Shown: positions 40,235 through 54,303 of the stretch, in pieces | Position numbering within the stretch: position 1 is the stretch's first letter | How the letters are laid out: each line of letters starts with the position of its first letter | Assembly (NCBI GenBank): GCA_008711295.1 | Contig: VUYV01000515.1 | Coordinates: 321,143 to 385,142, forward strand | DNA: 64,000 bases | Reading direction: 5' to 3' | DNA from: Anarhynchus alexandrinus | Taxonomy: Eukaryota > Chordata > Aves > Charadriiformes > Charadriidae | Notes under the pieces: generated by a model | What the model saw: the letters and a program-made list of their open reading frames with translations, nothing else | Told to the model about the DNA's origin: nothing | The model's database searches: none | Made by a program: the position numbers and the translations under genes

Positions 40235-43200
40235 TAAAGGAACAGAGTAGACAAGGACAGCAAATGGAGAACAGAGTAGCACAGTAAAATGGCAGTAGTG
40301 TTCAGAGAATGTGACTAAATAAAGGCTGTCTTAAAACCTCAAAATCTTGCAATCACCAACCAAAACACAGGTCACAGTTAATTGCTGTTATATTAATGAG
40401 GAGTGAGGCAGATGGTTGAGACGTCACAGTAAGGAAAATGTTAATAAATGGCAAGTATTTAAGTAGAAATGCCTTTCCAGGCAGAAGTTTATCCAAGGAG
40501 CACCTGTTTCATTAAAGTGTGTTCTGCAATAATGATTTAATAATTTAAAAGAGAAAGTACCAGCTACTGAATTATCAGTAGAACTTCCTACTCAACATAC
40601 TGTAATAGTTTGCCATTCAAAGCTTTGACCCACTTTGCTTATGAGAGCTAATAGAGTAGCAATTTAAGTGATTTAGCCTGAAGATACATAGAATTTTTCT
40701 GATTAAAAAAAATCCATTCTTCCAATGGATATTTGTACTGTCAAGAAATCCATCCATTATTATAAACACAACAGGTAGCAACTACTGTGATTAAGTTGGC
40801 CAACACTTTCCATTAGAAGATCCTGTTTCAGTTACTCCCAGTTTTAGTTAAAAAATAACTAAATGCCCATTTGCTGTCTTAAGGATGCAGAAGGTTATGG
40901 ATGGAAAAAAACATGCCATAGAAGGTACTGACTAAGGACAGGGAAGGAAACTGAGCTTAGGAGCCTGGAAGTGGGAAATTTGAGACAGAAGAAATGCAGG
41001 CAATGAAGTAAAATGAGCACTAAAAGAGAGCTAGAAAGATGTTACTATCTTTTTTAGTCAAATAGATGCTTTCAGTAAGGAAACCGCAAATGGGATCAAC
41101 GGCCTAATCGATAGTAGGGAGAGAACAGAAACCAGATGCAGGATTGAGATATGACTGATACAAAGGCCGAGAAAAAGATTGGTTAGAGTGATGAATAGGA
41201 AAGTGATCGGTTCTGGCTCTGCTAAGCACTTGGGAAAAGCAGCTTCTCATGAGCTCATGTACAGCTCCCCAAATTACTGGATATTTTACATTAATCTCTC
41301 ATGTCTTAGTTTTCCATTTATAAAAAGGAGATACTAATAACCACTCACTTCATAGGGACATTGTAAAAATAAATGTATTAATGTTCATGAAGCACTTCGA
41401 TGCTGTAACGTTGAGCACCATAAAAAGCTTCTGAGAAAATTAATTTTGTCTTCAGAGTAGGTTTTGAATACTCTGAATTAATGAAGGTGGGGGGCTGTTC
41501 ACTGAATAATAGAAAATAGAACACTGTTCAGTAAGTAAGCAGTAATTTTTCTGTGACCTGAAAGAGTCTAGAGGGTCTAATGTAAAAAAAAAGAAGTGAT
41601 TGTGTGACAAATCTATGTGTAGGACTCTTGCATGCAAGGCAAAATTCAGATTGCATCGACAACAATAAATCCCTCATCATATAGCTTAGATGTTTGACCT
41701 TGCAACTCTAATAAAATTCAGTGTAATATTTAATGTGTAGTTAGATACGCATTATATAACACAGTATACAAGTTTCCGACTTAATGCATTGTCTTTTAAT
41801 TAGTGTGGTGTACGGAGTGGGTAGGTGGGTGGGTTCAGGATTTACATAGTTATAGAATCCTGAGGACATTTTTACATAATTCCATGCTTGGTGAGATATA
41901 GGGCTGAAACCTAATTAAAGAATTCGGTTGGTTGGTTTTTTTTAATTATTTAGCTGAGAGTGTGTGTGTGTTTGTACATGGAGACAGGTTACAACATGTT
42001 TTATAGAGAGGATTTGCTCCTTTTTAGATATGTACCATGTTCTATGAAACCAGCTTCTGATATCTGACTTTTAAAACCAGTACAGAAGAAATTATGAACT
42101 TCTGGGTCCTGGTGTGCAGATGTAACACATCTACCCAATCCCACTGAATTTAAGACTATCACGTTTGGAGACTTGACATTATCAACACATGGTGGTCATC
42201 AGAGGATGCTTTTGATGTTGTCATTGTCACTGGTGAGAAATTATTCTTGGAGCTTGTTTTGATTTTATCCTCATAATAACTACACGAAGTGCTATGCAAA
42301 ATGACAGTGATATTACCATGTTCATTACTTTGAGTGCAACACTTTACAAATAAAATGTATAATTATCACAGTTGGGCATACAAAATCGGTGTTGACAATA
42401 CTTTCCATCGTTGTAGCATTAGATAATTTAATTAATTTTATAATTGTGCTCTGAACACTAGTGAAAATATCAAGAAGAACAAAGGACAAACTGGCCCTAG
42501 AACTACACACTGTTCTGAAGTTCTACTACCATTCTTGTCTTATCCCGTCCCCAAATTGAATGCCCATCTTTCTATTTCTGGTATCTCATGCTTCATATGG
42601 AATCAGCTGTATAAGCTATACTGTCTATATGGAAAACCAAAGAAAGACAACCATTGAATTTGGGGTCGTATGTAGACTAAGTTTAATTCATCATCTTTTC
42701 CTATTAATTTTTATTAAGCTAGCTAAAAAGCTTATCTGTATTTCTTTTAATTTCCTTTGTCAGTCTAACTCAGCTTGACTTCTGCTAGTTCTCACTTTAT
42801 CCATATGTTTCACAACCTTCCAGATATTGTTTTCTTTGATGATCAATATCCTTCATTCATTGTAGGCTTCTCTTAAACTTAATACCTCCTCTACAGCATT
42901 ATTAACTCAGCTAGAACTCAACTCTTTCCTAGAAATTTTCCCCTGAATTCCAAAAGTATTCTCAAAACTGACTCCACTGCTTTTATTATAAATAAATAAC
43001 AGTGCTGTTCCTGAGTAGGTCAGCTTAAATGCCCTATCCACCTCTCTCTTCTTCCCTCCCAGCCTTGTGCTGCTCTCTTCCTTGTGCTATCACAGGTACC
43101 TGTGCACCTGTGTTTATGAACGATAGAATAACCTGTTAGACAACTTTATTTCTCAACCAGATCAGGAGCGTGTTCTGGTTCTCAGGAAAGCCACAATACG

Positions 43201-45512
43201 GCTGTGTCAGGATAACGGAAGGAGCACAGTGAGCGCAGGAATGGCATGGTAGGACTACAAATACCAGGCAAGAAGTTTCAAGTAAAACTACAGCTTTAAT
43301 TTGAAAGAAGGTAGAGTACTGCTCACTACAATCTGCAACACCTGGAAGGCTGTAAGTAGAGAGATGGCATAATAATTGCCAAAAGTCAATCTGAGTTAGA
43401 ACTTGTAAAGGAAATTTAGAAAGTGTTGTCTGATCTTGGCACAGAATTCTCCTTCAGCCTTTTAAAATTTCTCCTATTTAGTAATGCTACTCTTAATTAT
43501 TGTCATTTATATTTAAATGGCAGGACTAATGGTTCATTAGCATGATAGATTAGATTGTGAAAGATAGGTAAGTAGGTTATAGGCAGGTTAAACACCAGCC
43601 TTCCAGTCCTGCAGAGAGATGCACAATGCTAAAATGAGAAGTCAGTAGATGTACTATGCATCTTTAAATGACTGCTGTAATTACATTTCAGACTGTCTCT
43701 CCCTACATGACTGATTTCTATTAATGCTTCCACAGAACACAAAATACAAAATGTATTTTAAAGTACATTTTCAGTGTTAAAGCCTGAGCAGAACTTAAAC
43801 CTCAGAATACTTTTTTGGCATCCAAACTTATGTAGCAATAAATGAACTTGACAAGATTAATAAATCTCATTTACATTTGAATACTTTGAAATAATCATAA
43901 CTTTTTTGGTGTTTGATGGATATGAGGATCAATGAGGTTGAAGTTATGCCTATGTGCAATTCAAATGGAATGAGATAATAAATGTTGCTCAATGGAGTAC
44001 ATCCAGAATTGATACCCTTTTCTGAAGCTAGTAACTTATTATAATGGGAATCAAATTTTCACTGTATTGATGTATAATCCCTAATTAGGGATCTGACCTC
44101 AACTTTTCAAGCTGTCTTCTTTCTAATACTACCATACAAAAGAAGAAATGCTTCTGGGTTGCTGCTTTAGAGCTTTCCAAGTTTTGGCTCTTAGCTTTGT
44201 CAAAATACCCCTCTCAGGCTGAGGAATATGTGATTTCACCACACAAAAGTCAAATTAATGAAGTGAAGGAATGAGTCCATTGTTTTTAAGGACACACATA
44301 GAGTAACCAGCTTCTTTCAGGAGAACAATGAAAGTCTAATATTTTTCTCTTACAGAATATCTCTGGAACACAGTGCTGGTTAGTATGGTTTTCTCATGTG
44401 TTACCCTACAGAAAGACTTCATGTGTAGTTGGGGTTCTTCGGATTTAATCTCCTATCTTAAGATGTCTCTCCCAAGTATTTTACAACTGAAACATCAAGA
44501 TGCAGACTGAGAATTAAGGAAGAATGCACACAGACTAGACCAAAATTTGAGCAGCTTTGTTTAGTGCTTTTTAGCATTAACTGCCCTCACAGTTTTACGT
44601 GACCTCTCAAGTGCTGATTTGATTTATTTCTCCAGACTTGGATGAAAGACTCACCGATGTACAGCAAGGTAAAAGGCAGATTTTCATCAAAGATTCACCA
44701 TAGCCACAATGGTGAACCCAGATCTATCTTTTCCAACAGGAAAGCTTCTTTGAGAACTGCTGGATAAAAGGAGTTGTAATGAGTTTTGCTATTTTTAAGA
44801 CATGAAGTTTATTATTCTAAGCTATTTATTCACTTTAAGGAAGAAAGGATCAAGAAATGAATGGCAGAAGGCTTAATTAAACCTATTATGTGTCTGTCAT
44901 GATGACACTATGGTAACAAATCCATACAGACTGTTTCAACTCTTGCGTTAGAAATTGTCATGTTTAACAGCAACAAAGAGTTTAAGCATGTGCTTAATTT
45001 TAAGCACGTACATCATCCCATCAACTTCAAAAAGATTATGCAAATATTTTAAGATTAAATACTTTTTGAGACTAGGGCCAAAGTACTTCGCATCTTGCAC
45101 TGTTGAACTTAGTTGTATAAGCTGAATGTTTCTATAAACAACAAAGCACACTACAGCTAAAATTCAGATAACTTGCTCTTCTGAAGTTGGAAATAAACAA
45201 AAAGTTCTAATTTGACTCAAAGATTCATTTTTTTACCATTTTTATATGAAAAAGTATGTATCTTTCAGTTTAAATTTTTTTCTGATTTTCTTAACAAAAG
45301 AAAGGGCTAAATTTGCAGAATTATAAAGTAGATACATGCAAGTGGTTTGAGCATTTATGTGGGAAACTGTGGCTGGGGCAGTTGATCTGAGTCCTACAGT
45401 CGCTGAAGACCTTCGCTTTGAAATCTTATTCTGGAAGAAAGATCTGACAATATTTCCTTTTGAACTTGTCCCACCTTGCACAAATAAATAATGGAAGAGA
45501 GTCTTCACATCT

Positions 45513-45855
45513 TGTCCCGGTTCCGGCAGGGATGGTGTTAATTCTGCCAAGGAGCCGGCAGGGGACCCAGGTATGCCGTGCCCGGTGAGCCGTGCCCCGG
45601 GGGCAGGAAGTCGCGGCGGGGGGGCGGGCGGCGATGGTCCGGGACCGGTGGGTGAGCGGCGGCACGGTAATCGCGTTCCTGTGTTCCTTCACCTGTGTTA
45701 TTGTTATGGTTTTCTCTTCCCTTTGCTGTTCTGTTAAACTGCCTTTCTCTCAACCCACGAATTTTGCCTTTTTTCTTCCGGTTTTGCCCGCGGCTGCGGG
45801 AGTGGAGCGAGCGGCCGCGGGGTTCTTTGGTGCCCGCTGAGGCCAAACCGCGACA
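45513..45855 (+). mobile_element. solo LTR of an avian endogenous retrovirus
   Basis: A GC-rich 343-bp insertion beginning TGTCCCGG and ending CCGCGACA, so it has TG...CA ends that are inverted repeats at 7 of 8 positions. The flanks are CATCT (45508-45512) and CAGCT (45856-45860), a 5-bp duplication with one mismatch. Inside, GATGGTGTTAATTCTGCC, CTCAACCCACGAATTTTGCC and the GAGCGAGCGGCCGCG stretch match the layout of an LTR family I know as common in bird genomes. No primer-binding site or internal retroviral sequence follows, which fits recombination to a solo LTR. The family name and subfamily were not checked. Confidence 0.8.
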
Positions 45856-48225
45856 CAGCTGAACGAGAAGTCAGATCCCTTCCTTCAGCGTGATAACACT
45901 ATTTCCTCAGTCTTCATTTAGCTGAAAGTCCTTATGGAGTGTGGCACAAACTCTTATTGATCTCAGGTTCACTGAATTACATTCTTCAATTAATAAACTA
46001 ATTATGAATAAAATGCAACCAGTCCTATATACCATTAACACCTGGTTTGCAGGTGTATCTTAAGCATGTATTTCTTAATCACAGCCACTTGAAATTATGC
46101 AGAAAATAATCCAATCCAATCACTATTGTAGCTGTAGCTATTCTTAACCAACATCATAACATTCTTCACATTGCTGTGATGGTTTCAGAGCAAAGCAATG
46201 CCCAACTTAGGCTGTATTAGTGGATGATCAGGGACATTTTTACAAATGAAAGCATGACTAGTTGCATTCTGGTTTCTTTTCCCACTTCAGGTTGTTCTCA
46301 TCTTTCTTTTATAATACTTAATACAGTTTAGCTTTGTATGTTTTAGAAGAAAACGTTGATATTGTAATGTGATCAAACATTTTGTTATGTTCTGTATTCT
46401 GGAATTAACATGAGAAATCAAGGTTTTTCTCATGTCTAGAGGGTTGTATTTAAATTAACTCTTTACCAATTAATATTAGGAAATTATGGCATAGACCCAA
46501 CAAGATGTCCAGAAAGCATGGTGTCAATAAAGAAAACATGGATCTTTAAGCTCATTTCTTAGGAGGTGAACTTGCTAACAGGCTGTCAGAAGGGTGCTGT
46601 GATGGAATGGGCAGTGCACAGGCTGTCTCCCCACAAAACTATTGATTTATATGTCTGTGTCATGGCTGACTTCTTATTCTGTACATCACTGGTCAGTCAT
46701 CACTTGTAGCACATCAATTGGAAAGTGATATTTAAATTTTATCTAATCAATAGCCTTTTCTGTAGATTAAATGAGAAAATAGATTTAATTAAAAAAAAGA
46801 AAATGATACAAAGAAGCTAGTGACAATCAGATTAATGAAATTGCAGTGAGAAGTTCCATAAACGACAAGTAAGAAGTTATTTCCCCCTACTCCTTCTCTA
46901 TTTTTTTTAGCCTAGGCTGTAAATATCACGGAGATGGTAGGCTTGTGAAAGGTTGAATAATCCACAGATAGAGAAAAGCAATTTTGTATTGTGACCTAAT
47001 GCAATACAGAGATTGTACATGTGGCAAAGGAAAGGACAAAATACATCCACTGTTGTAGCCAAAGTTGTAGCATGCGGTTCCAAAGAGAGGCGGTGGTACC
47101 CAGCACAAAAATATGCAGCTGTTTTGCTGCAGGTAGATTTAGTTAATTTAGAATCTCTGTATTTTTTTCAATTTCCCATCAGTTTCAAGTCACTTATTCT
47201 TTTTTAGCTCATGTACAGATACCAAAAGTAGCCAGCATTGAGAAATTAATATTAAAACTTAATTTTTAAATCCTCCCTTTAGGTTACACAAATTTCTAAC
47301 AACAGAAATGAGTGGAGATAAGAGACCAAACTAAAACCATCTAACAGCGTATGTGTGCTTAGTGAGTAAAATACTTCATAAAACTTTTACACTTTGTTAT
47401 TAAGTTTCATATCCACAAAGCACTTTTGATGTTATGCACTTCTTTAAAATTACTAGGTGTTCAACAAAGTTGGTTTTCTGCTTGCAGCAATTATAAGTTT
47501 GCTATAGTTGCTTTATTTGGGTGATGCTCTTGCCTTCCAACATACACATTTTTTCTTAATGCAGGAAAAGCTTAAGCTAGAATAACTATCTTTCCCTTTT
47601 CTATTTCCAATGACTGCAGAATCTTTAAAGATGTGTTTGGGATTTGAATGACTCTTCCATGGAGTTAGCCACACCCAGAACTACAAAATTCATTAAAGTT
47701 AAGATGGGCTAAAGGAATTCAGTAATTATTCCTCCAGTGCTCTTACATTTTAGTGAGCTGATTAGAATCTTGTTAAGAAAACAATATACTTTTTATATGA
47801 ACTATTCCTCGTGATTGTGAAGTATAAATGACGTTTGAAGCTGTAGCAAACTGATAGCTCTTTATCATTTAAACAACCTGCTATGAGCAAACTTCTGAAA
47901 TGTGACTTTAAACATACAATTTTTGTGATCAAGAATTCTGATTTTCTTGACGTTTTTTCAGTGTTATCTTTGGGCTCTCCTGCCCCCAATTTTTCTGCAT
48001 AAAATTCTATTGAAGACAAGAAAATCCTGGTTAATATTTGCTTTTACTGAAAAATATTTTCTTCCTTAATTTCTGTTACAGCATATATTTCCTCTTTTTT
48101 TTTTGCTTAACTTCTTAAATTAGCATAAACCAGTATGACCTTGGGCATGAGAAATCATAGGAAATGCAAAGAAAATAAAAAAAGAAGATATTTTTTTGTG
48201 TTTTAATCTTCATAAATATTTTCAG

Positions 48226-48609
48226 CCTGGAGAAGAGAAGGCTCCGGGGAGATCTTCTTGCAGCCTTTCAGTACCTAAAGGGGGCCTACAGGAGAGCTGG
48301 GGAAGGACTTTTTACTAGGGCATGTAGTGACAGGACAAGGGGGAATGGCTTCAAACTGGAAGAGGGCAGGTTTAGATTGAACATTAGGAAGAAGTTTTTC
48401 ACTTTGAGGGTGGTGAGGCACTGGAACAGGTTGCCCAGAGAGGTTGTTGAGGCCCCATCCCTGGAGGTGTTCAAGGCCAGGCTGGACGTGGCCTTGGGCA
48501 ACCTGGTCTAGTGGGAGGTGTCCCTGCCTATGGCAGGGGGGTTGGAACTCGATGATCTTCAAGGTCCTTTCCAACCTAAACCATTCTATGATTCTATGAT
48601 TCTATGATT
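48226..48609 (+). mobile_element. young CR1 LINE, 5'-truncated, open frame
   Basis: A well-preserved CR1 copy antisense to CNTN5. The C-terminal ORF2 frame is open from 48227 to a TAG at 48509-48511 and contains [19 protein letters not shown] and [20 protein letters not shown]. The 3' untranslated end follows (CTATGGCAGGGGGGTTGG), then three copies of ATTCTATGAT. Only the last part of the reverse-transcriptase protein is present, so it cannot move by itself. It is nearly identical, in inverted orientation, to the copy at 60311-60785. Confidence 0.95.
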
Positions 48610-51600
48610 TGCTATGATAGTTTGAAATTTAGAGCAGACCTTTAACTGCATATGATTGGCTTTCCATTTTGCTCCATAAAAATAACCAGTGATACAGGAC
48701 GCTATTTCAAATGTTATATCTGTAAACATATATAAAATTATGTTCATTTTATATCTCTTTCTTTTTCAAATCCAAAGACATCGTGTAAGTATTTCAAAGT
48801 CCTATTTTAATTATGCAAACATATGCAAATGATACAGAACATAAACATTTATATTTGTAATGCATGACCAGTGCTAAACTACATGATAATAACCATAGCA
48901 ACTGGGCTTTTGGCCATGCAATTGTGAGAAAACTAAGAGCCAATGCAATAAACATGCTCTCCTTTTTCAAATTTTGTGACATTTTTGCATAGGCATATTA
49001 CAGCACATGTTTTTTTTTCTGTAAGACAGTGTCAAAGGCCTTGTTTAATGGTCCCTATTGTTTCCCTTTGAGCTGCATGCCATTTCTCTTTTTAATTAGA
49101 GGAAAACTTTTCAAGCTGCAAGGACGTAAGTCTTTCTACAGCAGTACAAACTGTGCACTCAAGCAAGTCCATGAACTTAATTTTTAAAATTTTTCTGTGA
49201 AATTGGTAAGTTTCTAAGCTTCTGGAATCCACGGCTTTCAGTGAAAAAAGGGAAACTGAATGCTACTATGTGTAGCTCTGCATCTCATAACCAGAAATTC
49301 TTTGGTTTATCCTTGGGGTTATAAATTACCCTTCAAGACATTAGAGCCCAGTAAAATAGCAGGGCACCAATTACTTTAATTACTTTAAGGTTAGGACCTT
49401 TCCTTACAAAAGTCTTTTTCAGTGCTTTACTTTCTGTCTTGCTGAAAATAACTGGAGACATGCAAGTCTGCTGTTTACAAGCAACACTATAAAATGTCCT
49501 ACTTCAATTATACTAAACTTTTACCTTACAGTTTTTCACCACAAACATGACATATTTAAAATTCTTACATTTATTTCAGGGTAATGTAAGCTAATCTTTG
49601 TTTAATCCATCTCTACCTATCTATATAATGCTTTAGAGCTCAATGCTAATTACTGAATGAACATAGTCTAATCTAAAGACCATTTAATTGTATACTACAT
49701 CACCGCAGGTTGTTTTCAGGTAATTTATGAATTTAAATGCAAGAAAAAGAATTATTTATAAATGAGATGTTATATATTACTTGGTTAAAATATCTTAATA
49801 TGGAAAATTATGTAATTTATTTCAGAAAGATTTTGATTACACTACAGAAGTTTTTCTAGATATGAAGTCACAGGTCTCCAAAATATTATGTTCTGAATAA
49901 TGAAACCATGCTGCAAAGTATAGATATTCCCTTTAAGCAGCTGAAAAGCACATTCCAGTTTCCTAAAGGAAATAGAGTATAACCACTTTGGGAACCAGTA
50001 TAAACTTCACATCACCCAAGGTATTAGAATGAAAGTATTCCATTCTTTGCTTTAAGAAAATTTATCTGAACGTTCTGGTCAAATTCAAGACAGTGCCTTT
50101 GATATTTTAAAGCTTAAATGACAGTGAAAATCATTATTTTATATTTACTTTGGATCTGACTTACTAAAACATTCCTGTGTTATAAGCTTCTGATAGGTTG
50201 CTATGAGTTCACAGTACAGTGACACCAATTTATACCGTGAGTTGCTGCTTGATACAAGTATTGTTTCAACAGGAACATGTCAGCTGTTTAAGACCAGGCA
50301 TTTGAAGAAGCATTAAATCAAGAACAGAAGAGAGAGTGTCATGCTACAAAGAAGTTGAACCACAAATACACATTGAACTTGAAATTGCTCTCGTGAAGGG
50401 GTTGCTCACGAAACCCTAAAAGAACTTCAACCATTTATGACTCTCTATCCTTTTATAAAGATTTCTATGTGTTCATAACAGCCTCTTCTCTCTTGCAAGT
50501 TCCGCAGCATTGTTTGCTACACCTCAGCTCTTCCAGCTAGCATTCCTCCATTAACCTTGCTGGAGAAACTTTCATTACAATTCCTAAGTAAATACTTTAA
50601 TGAACAGAAATCACATTCAAACCATTGTAGTAAAGCAGGTGTGCAAGCTAATAATAATAAAAAATCTGATAAAAATAAACTCACCAAACCCAACCTTTTC
50701 TTTCTTATTCTTTTTTGTTTTACAACCTTATCTAAATTTTGTTTATTGGAGGAGATAATATTGTAACTAGAATTACATGAGGTCCTGAATGAACTGTGGA
50801 TATAGTTACTGAAATCCATAGGCCTTCTGTTGTTTGAGCTCCAGCTCTCACTTTCTCTGTATTTTTTTTTCAGCTGGAAGTCAGATGGCCACCTGTTAGT
50901 CATGCTGCGGAAATGGGAACAGAAATCTGAGGTTCAGAGCCCTGGGACTATCTATATTTACCAGTTGTCTGGTTCTCTAACCAAGTGATTTGCTTTATGA
51001 TAGTTTTTTTGTCTAAAAGAGAAAAGGTAGCAGAATTTTCTCAGAGCCACATTTAAGACTGAGGTCCAATAATACTGTGATAAGACCACTGTTATGATGT
51101 TCAGAGTTTTAACCACACCGCCCTGAGATAAGGAAACTTTGACAAACGTCAGCATTGCTCCCAGCTCAGAAGTAGATGGATAGTGCCACGATTTTGCTAA
51201 CAAGTACCTTGACACGATCTCCAGCAGATAAGACTGAAGCTATAGATTTGAGAGGTCTGGCTTTACCAGGGAGGGGTGGAGTAAGGGAGGGTCTCAGACC
51301 CCACACCATCTCTGCTGAGTTCTCCATGTCACCCTATGTGTTAGCAGACAGGCAGGTAGGCAACTTGTCCTTAACCCCACTATTTTCCAGGTGTGGCTGT
51401 ATGAAGATGGGCCTCATATTTCATGCTAAATCCCTATTTTCAGCAGGATATGAGAAATTAGGATGGAGTTCTTTTTGCATCCCTGCCTCTTAAAAACCCC
51501 TCGTGGTAGGATTTACCTAGATAAAGCACTAAAATGGTGTTGGCTGCCTTCCTGTAAAGTGCTGAAGGGAAGTCATGGTTGGAGGTAGAATATCTGAAAT

Positions 51601-52298
51601 TCTGGACCTGTTTTCCTGATTGTATGTTTGAAAACCAGCATGCTATAGATAGACCATAGCATTTACTCAGGATCGTGAATTGTTGATAGCTTCTGGAAAG
51701 TATATTGTAGTGAATGATTTCAAAAACTATGACATTTTCAGCTTCTGTTAACACCTACAAAAAATGATAATCTCAATCTCATAATGTATGAATGTAGGCA
51801 TGATATATATGCATAAACAGACATAAACTATACATATTTATATACATATATACATCCAAAACTATCCTCACACACAGACATACTGGTGCAGACTATCCTG
51901 CAGATATATAGGCAGGTTATCCAACTCTATTCCTAAGTTTACAGTTCTTTCTCTTGTGCTTGGATAGTGTGGCAAAATGATATAAGTTTCAGGAAACTAG
52001 CAATGAGTGAAATGTATCTTTGCAGAGTACTCATGTACGTCATTAAAGAATTGCATTTGGGACCATGTAGTAGAGTTATTTTCCCTGATAGTTGATTCTG
52101 TTTTAACAGTAAAAATTCCACAGAAAACCACTCCTTCCTACTGTCCTGTTTGAGCATTTTATTTCTGATTTTGAGATTCTAGCTCAACAAAGTCAGTAGA
52201 CAGTGTAACTTTGGTGTAATGCATTCAAATTACAATTTAGAGCTTTATCAAGCAATGTAATGATCTCATTTATCCGTGTTAAAAGAATTGTTACTCAC

Positions 52299-52474
52299 AT
52301 GCAAACTGAAGCACAGCCTCTCTGCTTAATATACTGCCAAACATGTTGGTGGTTAAACACTGATACTGTCCAGAATCCTTCATTTCACTGGGGTTGTTGA
52401 TGATCAAACTTCCTTCTATTAAGCTGAAGCGATAATCACTTTCAATGTCGATTTCTGTTCCATTTCGAAGCCAC
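52299..52474 (-). CDS. CNTN5: CNTN5 internal exon, second half of Ig domain 1
   Basis: A 176-bp contactin-5 exon. On the minus strand a pyrimidine-rich acceptor ending in ctaag precedes it and a strong gtgagt donor follows. The first base completes Arg (AG|G) from the previous exon. Then come 58 codons and one extra T that completes Tyr in the next exon. The peptide starts [16 protein letters not shown] and includes [15 protein letters not shown] and ends SREAVLQFA. It carries the Ig core Trp, the DSGQYQC motif around the second Ig1 Cys, and an NGT sequon. The fit to the contactin family is strong, and the neighbouring exons point to CNTN5. Phase is 2 at the start and 1 at the end. Confidence 0.95.
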
Positions 52475-52819
52475 CTTAGGAAAATAGAAAGAAACTATAT
52501 GAGCCTTTTATGGACAAAGGAAGTCATAGTATACAGAACCTGGTAGCCCCAGCTGTTATAAGGATGACAGCTACTCAAAAATAGCCTGTGCAGTAACCCC
52601 TTATTTTGGCAAAGCTTTGGATGGAGATGTTCTACAATGTGTGCCTGACAAAAGCTGTTTTTCTGAAAAAAACACAAGGTAAAAACAGACCTTCAACCTC
52701 TGAAGAGAAAGCATATTCTTTGTTTTGCCTATGCTGAATCAAATTAGTAACCTCTTTTTGTTTCTTTTTTTTTTTCACCAAAAAACTATCATCCAAAAAG
52801 GCTTCCATCTTTTATGTCA

Positions 52820-52888
52820 ACAATGGGGGTTGGACTAGATGATCCCCAGAGGTCCCTTCCAACCCTGACCATTCTGTGATTCTGTAAT
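52820..52888 (+). mobile_element. CR1 LINE 3' tip
   Basis: Only the last 70 bp of a CR1: GGGGGTTGGACTAGATGATC, CCAGAGGTCCCTTCCAACCC and the tail CATTCTGTGATTCTGTAAT. It is antisense to CNTN5 and lies about 350 bp upstream, in transcript order, of the Ig1 exon at 52299-52474. Confidence 0.9.
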
Positions 52889-53990
52889 ATAACTTTTATC
52901 ATGCTTATGATAATCAAAGTTTCCATTCGTGTTCTATCATTAAAGCCTTAGGCCCAGATGAACTTAGACAGTCAGCAGAGCTGAGTCTGCACTGCATGAA
53001 GGTAAGGAACCTTTATTTTCCATTCTTTTAGTATTTGCTTTTCTGGGCCCAAGAAATAGAGAAATCTGATTTAAACACAGAAAGCAGAAGAGTAAGACCT
53101 GTGAAGAGCAGGGAGGTGGAATTATGTATGTAGGCTGTTGTGAAACAAAGGATGTTGGCAATGGACAAAGGCAAAACAATATCAGCTGGACCAGGATAGA
53201 TGAAATTCAAAGACTAGGACAGGAGAGACTGGAATTAGCTGGCAACTGATCAAGGGTAATGCCTGGCAGCTACCATGAAACTAAGATCAAATGAGGAGTC
53301 AGCAGAGGGAATGCTAAGTTTGGAAGGTGTTTGGGAGTGAAATGAGTAGCCTGAACAGTAAAGACAGGGATGGGAGTGAAGATATGGTGGAAAAAAAACA
53401 GGTTGTAGGAAACATATTAGAAAGTACTACACCTGAGCCAAAGCATGAATAATTCCTGAACAAACCCATCTTTTTCTGAGGTTTCAGAAGTAAAAAGTTT
53501 CATAATTTTTCTGCTGTGTGAGAGGGTTTTGAGGATGTGGGTTTTTTTTTTTCTTCCCCTCACAGCCATGTAAATAAAGATGTCTGTTGTCCAGTGCTTG
53601 TAGATAATACGACATTGTCTTCGGTGATATGGAAATATCCCTTCTCCTCACTATTTCATATGCCAAAGGATGGGCAGTGAAACAAAACAAAACTTTGCCT
53701 ATCTACAGCCTTTTTTTGAGGCTAAATTCCCTCTGCACCTGCCCTGGAGAAGAATATACCCCTCAAAAAGTAATTTATATCTCTTTTCCCTTCCCCTGAA
53801 TGGCAGTGTGTATTGCATATGCTGTATAGACAAGTGGCAGCAACGGAAGGATAGAAGTTAAAGTGTGCTGTTAGAATTAGGCCATTTGGGTGAAAGCTTT
53901 CCTTGCATGAACAGCAGTTAGGAAAGTGTGTTTATGAGGCTGCTGGCACTAATTAATCTCTTGAGAGCTGAAGAAATGGCTATAAAAAAA

Positions 53991-54303
53991 TCATAAAACA
54001 GCCCAGGTTGGAAGGGACCTCAAAAGATCGTGTGGTCCAACATTTCATGGGAAAGGGAGCCTAGATGAGATAATCTAGCACCTTGTCCAATTGCACCTTG
54101 AAAACCTTCAGCGATGGGGACTCTGCCATGTCCCTGAAGAGGTTGTTCCACTGAATAATTGTTCTCCCAGTAAAAAAATTCTTTCTTACATTGAGATGAA
54201 ACCTCTCTTGTATGAAACCTCTCTTGTATCTATTGCCCCTTGCATTCTCCATGTGGCTCCTTGTGAAGAGAAGACCTCTGTCCTCTTCCTAGCTGCCCTT
54301 TAA
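53991..54303 (-). mobile_element. CR1 LINE fragment, old
   Basis: A diverged CR1 in the CNTN5 orientation: CCCAGGTTGGAAGGGACCTC, TTGTCCAATTGCACCTTGAA and GAAGAGGTTGTTCCACTG. Similarity ends at about 54303. It contains a perfect 16-bp tandem duplication (ATGAAACCTCTCTTGT at 54196-54211 and again at 54212-54227). Confidence 0.88.

Larger units (their letters stand above)
8959..52298 (-). other. CNTN5: CNTN5 intron, about 43.3 kb
   Basis: This intron separates the second Ig1 exon (52299-52474) from the first Ig2 exon. Its donor is gtgagt at 52298 and its acceptor is gatag at 8959 on the minus strand. Large introns are typical of CNTN5. Between the listed repeats I see only AT-rich unique sequence. 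The open frames of 90-140 codons (for example 11098-11391, 26257-26664 and 50517-50903 on the minus strand) have no motif, splice context or family resemblance that would support a gene. Confidence 0.85.

Noticed and set aside
48275..48574. Frames antisense to the two young CR1 copies (also 60345-60644)
   Set aside because: They are mirror images of the CR1 reverse-transcriptase frame and appear in both copies for that reason.
50517..50903. Minus-strand frame of 128 codons
   Set aside because: Low-complexity composition with runs of Ser, Asn and Lys, as expected from AT-rich sequence; no splice support.
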